From Paenibacillus sp. MSJ-34 (lineage in GTDB: Bacteria > Bacillota > Bacilli > Paenibacillales > Paenibacillaceae): a DNA stretch of 64,000 nucleotides. Each line of letters begins with the position of its first letter. Position 1 is the stretch's first letter. This document shows positions 59,601 to 64,000 of the stretch, in pieces. The notes beneath the pieces are model-generated. The model was not told the origin of the DNA, did no database searches, and worked only from the letters and a program-made list of their open reading frames with translations. The position numbers and the translations under genes were made by a program. The DNA lies in assembly GCF_018918005.1 (NCBI RefSeq), contig NZ_JAHLPR010000031.1:20555-84554 (forward strand). The letters run 5' to 3'.

Positions 59601-62218
59601 TAGCCGAAGACGGCACCTGGAGCTTCATACCTTCCGAAGACTTGTCCGATGGAAAGTACACAATCGAAGTGACGGCGGAGAAAGACGGCAAAGAATCGAA
59701 AGAGTCGAAAGACATTACCGTAGATACCTCGAAGCCTAGCTTGCAGATCACCGACCCAATCGGCGATATAGTGTATGAAGCCAACCCAGAGATCAAAGGA
59801 ACGGCAGACAAAGAAGCCAAGGTTGAGGTAACCATTAAGAAAGAAGATGGCACTGTCATTGGCCCGGTAGAGGTTGAGGTAGCCGAAGACGGCACCTGGA
59901 GCTTCATACCTTCCGAAGACTTGTCCGATGGAAAGTACACGATCGAAGTAACGGCGGAGAAAAACGGCAAAGTATCGAAAGAGTCGAAAGACATTACCGT
60001 AGATACGACGAACGTTGTTGACAAAACCGTTCTGAAACAGAAAGCGAAAGAAATCAGCGGCAAGATCACCGCCGGCGAATTTATCGAGTCCGAATACACT
60101 CAAGCCAGCTGGACAAACCTTGCTAACGCGCTTGAGGCAGCGGAAAGCGTACTGCGCGATCCGAACGCAACGCAAGATCAGGTAAATCAGGCTTTGACAG
60201 CTCTCGACGAGGCTGAGAAGAATCTGGTGAAAGTAGGCGGGGAACTGGATGGACTGACGCTTGTTGGACTGATCGAAGACGGTCAGGAGAAGCCGGTCAA
60301 TCTGACTCCGGAGTTCGACCCGATCCAATACAAAAACTACTATGGAACGGTAACGAACGACGTATATGGCATTAACCTGAATCCAACGGCGAAATATCCG
60401 AACGAGACTCAGGTGAAAGTATACGTTAACGGTAAGGAGTACTTTGCCGATGAATGGAATAACCTTCCATTGGTAGAAGGCAAGAAAAACGAGATCAAGG
60501 TAGTCGTCTACGACAAAACCGGCAAACCGATCAACGAATACACCATTGAAATCGTTCGCGAAGGCGCCGCAACAGCCAACAACAAGCTGGCATCGTTGGT
60601 ACCATCCGTAGGAAGCCTGTACCCGGCTTTCGATCCGAACCGGGATTCCTACACGATGAGCGTATCGAACAGCGTGTATCGGATTCAATTCACGCCAACG
60701 GCGCTCGATCCGGACGCTACCATTCAGATTCGCGTAAATGGCGGCGAATGGAAAGAAGTTCCTAGCGGCGAACTCAGCGACTATCTGGCGCTGAATGTCG
60801 GCACGAATACCATTGTCGTTCGAGTTACGGATCAAGACGGCACGTTCAAAGACTATACGGTAACGGTCACCAGAGCGTCCGGCAGCATCGGCGGCGGCAG
60901 CAGTTCCGGCAGCACCGACAGCGGTACGACGACACCGTCCACGTCGGGGAACAACGTAAAACCGGGAGACATTGTATCGACTGTCGACGGTTCGAAAGTT
61001 CCATTCGCAACGGGTACCGTCACGCAAACGGGAGACCGTACGCAAACGACGGTTACGATCGATCGGGACAAGCTGTCCGGCATTCTCGCGAACGGTAAGG
61101 GACAGAAGCTGGGCATCGGCGTACCGGGCGACGTCGACGTCGAAGTTCGAGGCTTGACGGCCGAAGACCTGAAGAAACTTGCCGACACCGGCTCCAGCCT
61201 GGATATCGAAAACTTGCTGGCGATTTATCCGGTTCCTGCCGGACAACTCGATTTGAATGCGATTAGCAAACAATTCGGCAAAGCGCCGCTCGGCGACATT
61301 GCCGCAAACATCAAGATTACACGTTCTGCGGACGATCTGGCTAAGCTTGCCCGCGAGAAGGCGGAGAAAGCCGGCTATGAACTGCTCGTTCATCCGGTCG
61401 ATCTCGATTTAACCTTTACGCATGACGGACAAACGAACAGAGCGGGACTATTGAACGGTTATGCCGTGAAATATATCGCCTTGCCGGAAGGCGTCGATCC
61501 GAACCGCATTACGACGGGCGTCATTGTGAACCCGGACGGAACCGTGTTCCACGTTCCGACGGTCGTGACGAAAATCAACAACCGTTACTTCGCGAAGATC
61601 AACGATCTGCGCAGCAGCGGAACTTATTCCGTCATCTGGAATCCGAAAGATTTCAACGACGTGAAGAACCACTGGGCGAAAGCAAGCGCGAACGACATCG
61701 CGGCGCGTCTGGTCATTGAAGGCACAGGCAACAACAACTTTACGCCGGACCGCGATATTAACCGTTCCGAGTTTGCGGTGTTTATCGTCAAAGGATTGGG
61801 GTTAATGCGCCAGGACGTGAAGCAAAACGTATTCCACGACGTTTCGTCGTCGGCATGGTACCATGCGGCGGTAACGATTGCCAATGAATTCGGCATCGTG
61901 CTTGGCTATGACGACGGCGCGTTCCATGGCGAGCGGTATATTACGAGAGAGCAAGGCATGGCGATGATTGCGCGCGGCTACAAGCTGATCCGTCCGGAAG
62001 CGTCGATGAGCGAAGGACAGGTGAACGCAGTGCTTTCCACGTTCGGGGATGCGAATCAAATCGCGCCTTGGGCGAAGGAAGCGGTCGCTTTGCTGATCTC
62101 CGAAGGCATTACCGAAGGCAAGAGCGGACAGTTGTTGAAACCGCAGGATCGAATGACGCGTGCGGAAGCCGCAGCATTGATTCAAAGAATGTTGAAAACG
62201 ACTGAACTGATCGATTAA
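56693..62218 (+). CDS. Giant S-layer-anchored multidomain surface protein
   Basis: A 1841-residue protein. Signal peptide about 1-39. Then an L-type-lectin/LamG-like domain (45-300; GKSADGMTFAIVTD), an Ig-like segment (305-400), a concanavalin-like region (405-860), a SwmB/Big-like segment (about 880-970), two nearly identical Ig-like repeats (about 975-1100), a FIVAR helix pair (about 1110-1180), two cadherin-like beta-sandwich modules (1190-1370), a Gly/Ser/Thr linker (1390-1420), an unassigned domain, and three SLH domains at the C-terminus (about 1655-1835: NDVKNHWAK, HDVSSSAWYH, FGDANQIAPWAK). It is anchored to pyruvylated wall polysaccharide and presents a lectin head. GTG start with AGGAGGATGAG upstream. 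Confidence 0.9.
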   Translation: MFTRSSKLYWKKQLMVLLAFVVVAGGFPAVFAPQVAEAAETDPIKWLTYKFDINDFSEKSQQELFQLNGQAAFSDGRLIVNPGAPLNKHIPGSAFNKQSFQPHEEFSFSTGFSFVFNGNPGKSADGMTFAIVTDLEGLGDTGGGMGIQGVAPSFSLKFDTYKNGDPYFDPSYNYIGIAIDGDITNTNPLWYKDLNAADMRDDSGNPKIVLANGKTYYAWIDYDGASSNVKVYLNDLASKPDEPLINAENINLKDIFNDANAIYTGFTGVGYNESHEILSWYFVNDFAPIGDLDDTSGYQQAPSTLELEVGTASQGAYPIVITAKNADGNPAADVPITITGSQNGTWKDADGNPITDWSAVTTDSNGQVIVYYIPGNVFDPSDLRATAVGGAIATGTISAFPSAPGGVIDKQPVLWLKADDGATEDSGKLKAWNDQSENPVEFTLDVPVGQEARTPKYNANGVNFNPSVTFSNPTSANHYGTSAKLVGDKQITFQSGYAVYKPNGGALVGSTEIQDYGAIILGSYGANFAVGTGKTGNYRYIPGASNARYQLVQYEIEDTITHTGKIDGKPVTLTRNDQSFGPIKITPVVGATAGTKDLNWGGLNGEVAEIILFDGMTTSDAAKIETYLAVKYGITLNDGNSDYVATSDVTVWDATKNSGYKNNIAGIGLDTIEGLHQKQSRSINTGTQIVISSGQLTETNEPDGSELADGQYLIWGDNGDPLVFDKQIGITNEYRAQRVWKVQNTGGVGLVQVAIPVSAIPAGKKLIVSDSDTDFTTAIGYELEVKDLNGVPHYVATVQEGLADEQFFTYGVQAPTPQTVTLEEVANDGGNEIILTFDQEIADGVTTEGFAVTVGDALEPVEISEIVVEGNKVKLKLSKELRPDDTLRLKYEKPTDGNLKGTNGAFVLDFDRKVDNNLIAFPSLEITEPSGDTVYIKNPEIKGTADKEAKVEVTIKKEDGTVIGPVEVEVAEDGTWSFIPSEDLSDGKYTIEVTAEKDGKESKESKDITVDTSKPSLQITDPIGDIVYEANPEIKGTADKEAKVEVTIKKEDGTVIGPVEVEVAEDGTWSFIPSEDLSDGKYTIEVTAEKNGKVSKESKDITVDTTNVVDKTVLKQKAKEISGKITAGEFIESEYTQASWTNLANALEAAESVLRDPNATQDQVNQALTALDEAEKNLVKVGGELDGLTLVGLIEDGQEKPVNLTPEFDPIQYKNYYGTVTNDVYGINLNPTAKYPNETQVKVYVNGKEYFADEWNNLPLVEGKKNEIKVVVYDKTGKPINEYTIEIVREGAATANNKLASLVPSVGSLYPAFDPNRDSYTMSVSNSVYRIQFTPTALDPDATIQIRVNGGEWKEVPSGELSDYLALNVGTNTIVVRVTDQDGTFKDYTVTVTRASGSIGGGSSSGSTDSGTTTPSTSGNNVKPGDIVSTVDGSKVPFATGTVTQTGDRTQTTVTIDRDKLSGILANGKGQKLGIGVPGDVDVEVRGLTAEDLKKLADTGSSLDIENLLAIYPVPAGQLDLNAISKQFGKAPLGDIAANIKITRSADDLAKLAREKAEKAGYELLVHPVDLDLTFTHDGQTNRAGLLNGYAVKYIALPEGVDPNRITTGVIVNPDGTVFHVPTVVTKINNRYFAKINDLRSSGTYSVIWNPKDFNDVKNHWAKASANDIAARLVIEGTGNNNFTPDRDINRSEFAVFIVKGLGLMRQDVKQNVFHDVSSSAWYHAAVTIANEFGIVLGYDDGAFHGERYITREQGMAMIARGYKLIRPEASMSEGQVNAVLSTFGDANQIAPWAKEAVALLISEGITEGKSGQLLKPQDRMTRAEAAALIQRMLKTTELID
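59504..60010 (+). repeat. Near-identical 279-bp-period duplication in the surface-protein gene
   Basis: Two copies, starting at 59504 and 59783, agree over about 230 bp with only a few substitutions. The unit is 93 codons and encodes one Ig-like module each. Near identity at silent sites means the duplication or conversion is recent. Confidence 0.9.
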
Positions 62219-62360
62219 TTGAGAAACAGCCGCTGTCGAGCGCCTCAAGCCGATGGCGGCTGTTTTCCCCTAATATGGGACAAAAGTCGGTCGACAACAT
62301 GCGACAAACAAAGGTAAACTTAACCATGTTTCTAAAGCACCGAAAGGAATGAGGATTTTC

Positions 62361-63445
62361 ATGAGAGCCATACTCGTTGACGATGAGCAGCTTGCTCTTG
62401 AACGGCTCAAGCTATTATTGGAACGCGACATGAATGGCGTGGAAGTTGTTGAGTTATGCTCGAATTCATTCAAGGCGTTTGAGATGGTGGATAAACATCG
62501 CCCTGATGTCGTATTTCTCGATATCCATATGCCCGAGCTCGATGGTCTGAAGTTGGGAGAGCGGCTGCAGGCGATCATACCCGATATGGAGATCGTATTT
62601 GTAACCGGTTACGACCACTACGCCGTGCAAGCTTTTGAACTATACGCTTTGGATTACATTATGAAGCCTGTAGAACCCGAGCGTTTGCGGCGAACGGTAG
62701 AACGTTTGCAAGGAAAGTTAAAGGGGAAAAATAACAATCGCAGCAAGGAAGCGTCAACGCCGTTTATTTTCTGCTTCAATAAGATAAGGTATCAGCTTCC
62801 CGGCGAGGAGCCGCAAACCATCAAATGGCGCACAAGCAAAGCGCAGGAACTGTTCGCCTATTTGCTGCATCACCGGGATCGAACGATCGACAGAAGCACG
62901 CTGATCGAGCTTTTATGGCCGGATTTCGAGGTATCGAGGGCGTCGCAGCAGCTGTATACGACGATTTATCATATTCGGCAAACTTTGCAAAAATCGGATT
63001 GGATACGGTATCGATCAGCAGCGGGGATTTGGGGGCCGGATACTGCCTGACAATCGGGAACGCGCGAGTGGATGCGGAGGAATGGGAGAACCGCCTGAAA
63101 CAATTGGGCGATCCGAAACTCGAGCATATTGAAGAGCACGAGCGCGTTGTTGAGCTGTGTGAAGGCCATTATTTGGGAGAGTACGAGTATTTATGGGCCG
63201 AACACGAACGGGAGCGGCTCCGGCTGTTATGGTTGAGCCATGCGAGAAGCTTAGGCAAGCTATATATGGAACACGGCATGACGCAAGCGGCTATTCGGGT
63301 GAACAAGCTGATTCAACAACGGCTTCCCGACGAGGATGAGACTTATCTTACCCTGATGAAGCTATACGACGGCTTGGGGGACAGAGGAGGGGTCGAAGAA
63401 CAGCATTGGTTGCTTTCATCCAGAATGGAGAGGGAGTTGGATTGA
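62361..63445 (+). pseudogene. SARP-type response regulator interrupted by a frameshift
   Basis: From ATG 62361 the receiver domain is intact (VDDE, Asp54 in VFLDIHMPELDG, Lys102 in MKPVEP), followed by the winged-helix start (TSKAQELFAYLLHHRDRTIDRSTLIELLWPDFE). The frame ends early at 63050. The next frame continues without gap: LDTVSISSGDLGAGYCLTIG, then a bacterial transcriptional activation domain to 63445. Adding one A to the A5 run at 62989-62993 restores one ORF of about 360 codons. It is either a real lesion, a slippage site, or a sequencing error. It lies just after the surface-protein gene. Confidence 0.8.
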
Positions 63446-63525
63446 TATTAGCATTTGCAAAATAAAAACGATGATCATATAAAAAAACGCTTTCATTTTT
63501 TCCAATAATAGGTTATGATCGATAT

Positions 63526-63662
63526 AAATCAACCCAGAGAGACGCTCTACGGCAATGATCTACCAACGATAGACGCATTTCCGCGATGGGGACATCAATA
63601 GAATCGGTATACCGATGAGAGGAAGAAGAACTTGCGGATTGCGGGCGCGGTTCTTCTTTTTG
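63526..63662 (+). ncRNA. Candidate small RNA ending in a terminator
   Basis: TATGAT (63514-63519) with TTTCAT 17 bases upstream is a weak promoter. About 130 bases later the stem AGAAGAAC / GTTCTTCT (63624-63657) is followed by a T-run. The interior carries palindrome ATCGGTATACCGAT and no ORF. It matches no RNA family I recognise. Confidence 0.3.
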
Positions 63663-63802
63663 CTTGGATCGTTTCCGCGGGCATTTGGCGATGTATAGAG
63701 GATAAAAGTGACTTCGACGATGCGGCATGCCATTCTCCGGATCAAAAGCCGCGAGCGAGAATTCCTTTTTCTATATTCGAAAGGCTGTCATTTTTATCCT
63801 AA

Positions 63803-63822
63803 AAGTTTAAGCGGTTAAACTT
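63803..63822. promoter_or_regulatory. Perfect dyad AAGTTTAA-GCGG-TTAAACTT
   Basis: An 8-bp perfect inverted repeat with a GCGG centre. Shape and length suit an operator for a LacI-family or similar dimeric regulator of the gene beginning near 63949. A partial second AAGTTTAATTAAAAGT lies at about 63869. Confidence 0.5.
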
Positions 63823-63948
63823 ATGGCCGTTTAAGGAAAGGAGGGCAGTGCGGATTATTTCGTTAAAAAAGTTTAATTAAAAGTCCAGCGGTAAGATGTC
63901 AAGCCCCTGATTCATGAGAATTGGAAATTTACTTTAAGGAACAGGTCA

Positions 63949-64000
63949 ATGAGTCAGGAAAAAAGACAACACCAAACTAAACCCAGTTCAAAAATCGAGT
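63949..64000 (+). CDS. Start of a gene cut by the window end
   Basis: ATG 63949 follows AAGGAACAGG and opens MSQEKRQHQTKPSSKIE, still in frame at the last base. A basic, polar N-terminus like this is common in sugar ABC permeases of the LplB type in Paenibacillaceae, and the upstream operator-like dyad would fit, but 17 residues do not allow an assignment. Confidence 0.4.
   Translation, partial: MSQEKRQHQTKPSSKIE

Larger units (their letters stand above)
63446..63948. other. Intergenic region with candidate ncRNA and operator
   Basis: No intact gene. Contains the possible small RNA (63526-63662), the perfect 14-bp palindrome ATCGGTATACCGAT (63603-63616), and the LacI-type dyad at 63803-63822. 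AACGCTTTCAT near 63487 resembles a degenerate CcpA cre site. A 10-codon GTG frame with AAAGGAGGG (63848-63880) may be a leader peptide or chance. Confidence 0.45.

Noticed and set aside
59462..61393. 643-codon open frame on the minus strand
   Set aside because: It lies opposite the surface-protein gene, has no ribosome binding site, and its composition (many Arg, Phe, Tyr, Asn) mirrors the sense codons. The sense frame has clear domains.
63526..63662. Known riboswitch (SAM, TPP, c-di-GMP, guanidine, T-box)
   Set aside because: None of the consensus blocks of these classes could be found by eye in this stretch.
1..64000. tRNA, rRNA, intact insertion sequence or prophage
   Set aside because: No tRNA cloverleaf, rRNA stretch, transposase, integrase or phage structural gene was recognised on either strand.

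Overview
The window reads as chromosomal DNA of a spore-forming, S-layer-bearing Firmicute, most likely a member of the Paenibacillaceae (Paenibacillus/Cohnella type). The basis is strong Shine-Dalgarno sequences with ATG/GTG/TTG starts, a large surface protein with three SLH domains, a SpoIIP-type peptidoglycan hydrolase, Fur boxes, a CatR/CatE-like pair, and gene relatives typical of that group. No rRNA, tRNA, intact insertion sequence, prophage or CRISPR array was recognised. Base composition is moderately GC-rich by eye, except for an AT-rich stretch inside the surface-protein gene.

Layout. 1-1.1 kb: end of a cut membrane-protein gene and extragenic repeats. 1.1-6.3 kb: a zinc-ribbon membrane protein; a Cfr-like 23S rRNA methyltransferase behind a four-segment attenuator with a short leader ORF; a LuxR-type regulator without a phosphoacceptor Asp; a SAM methyltransferase; MtaD; a regulator fragment. 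6.8-10.5 kb: an operon of an NAD-dependent epimerase-like protein, a DapA-family aldolase and the two L-serine dehydratase subunits. 10.6-16.1 kb: a Gfo/Idh/MocA oxidoreductase with a divergent AraC regulator, remnants of an FMN reductase and an SMR pump, a MerR/TipA-like regulator and a nucleotidyltransferase. 16.2-20.3 kb: a Fur-box-flanked siderophore ABC importer. 20.4-28.6 kb: a CatR/CatE-like pair, an MFS exporter, an ArsR-type regulator with a GH2 glycosidase, a GH43 remnant and an SH3-SpoIIP hydrolase.

29.3-40.8 kb looks like one catabolic island: glyoxalase-like protein, MDR oxidoreductase, acyl-CoA/acid ligase, PaaI thioesterase, a complete branched-chain-amino-acid-type (HAAT) ABC importer, acyl-CoA dehydrogenase and SDR. 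The logical role is uptake, CoA activation and oxidation of an unidentified carboxylic acid. 41.0-47.0 kb is the most striking locus: a four-gene thiazole/oxazole-modified peptide (TOMM) cluster of the heterocycloanthracin/sonorensin type, whose precursor core places 12 cysteines at exactly every fourth residue. It is followed by a PAF-acetylhydrolase pseudogene and a two-component system.

50.9-56.3 kb is an envelope-modification operon: polysaccharide deacetylase, amidase, then SGNH lipoprotein, MBOAT, DHHW protein and DUF4358 lipoprotein, which resembles polysaccharide O-acetylation cassettes. 56.7-62.2 kb encodes a mosaic 1841-residue S-layer-anchored protein. A frameshifted SARP-type response regulator and a presumed sugar-operon promoter region end the window.

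Between genes lie several repeat families. The most unusual are arrays of short inverted repeats whose stem sequence differs from locus to locus but whose spacing is nearly always about 52 or about 62-63 bp, close to five and six helical turns. Others are two dispersed MITE-like repeats and a six-copy motif of about 28 bp.
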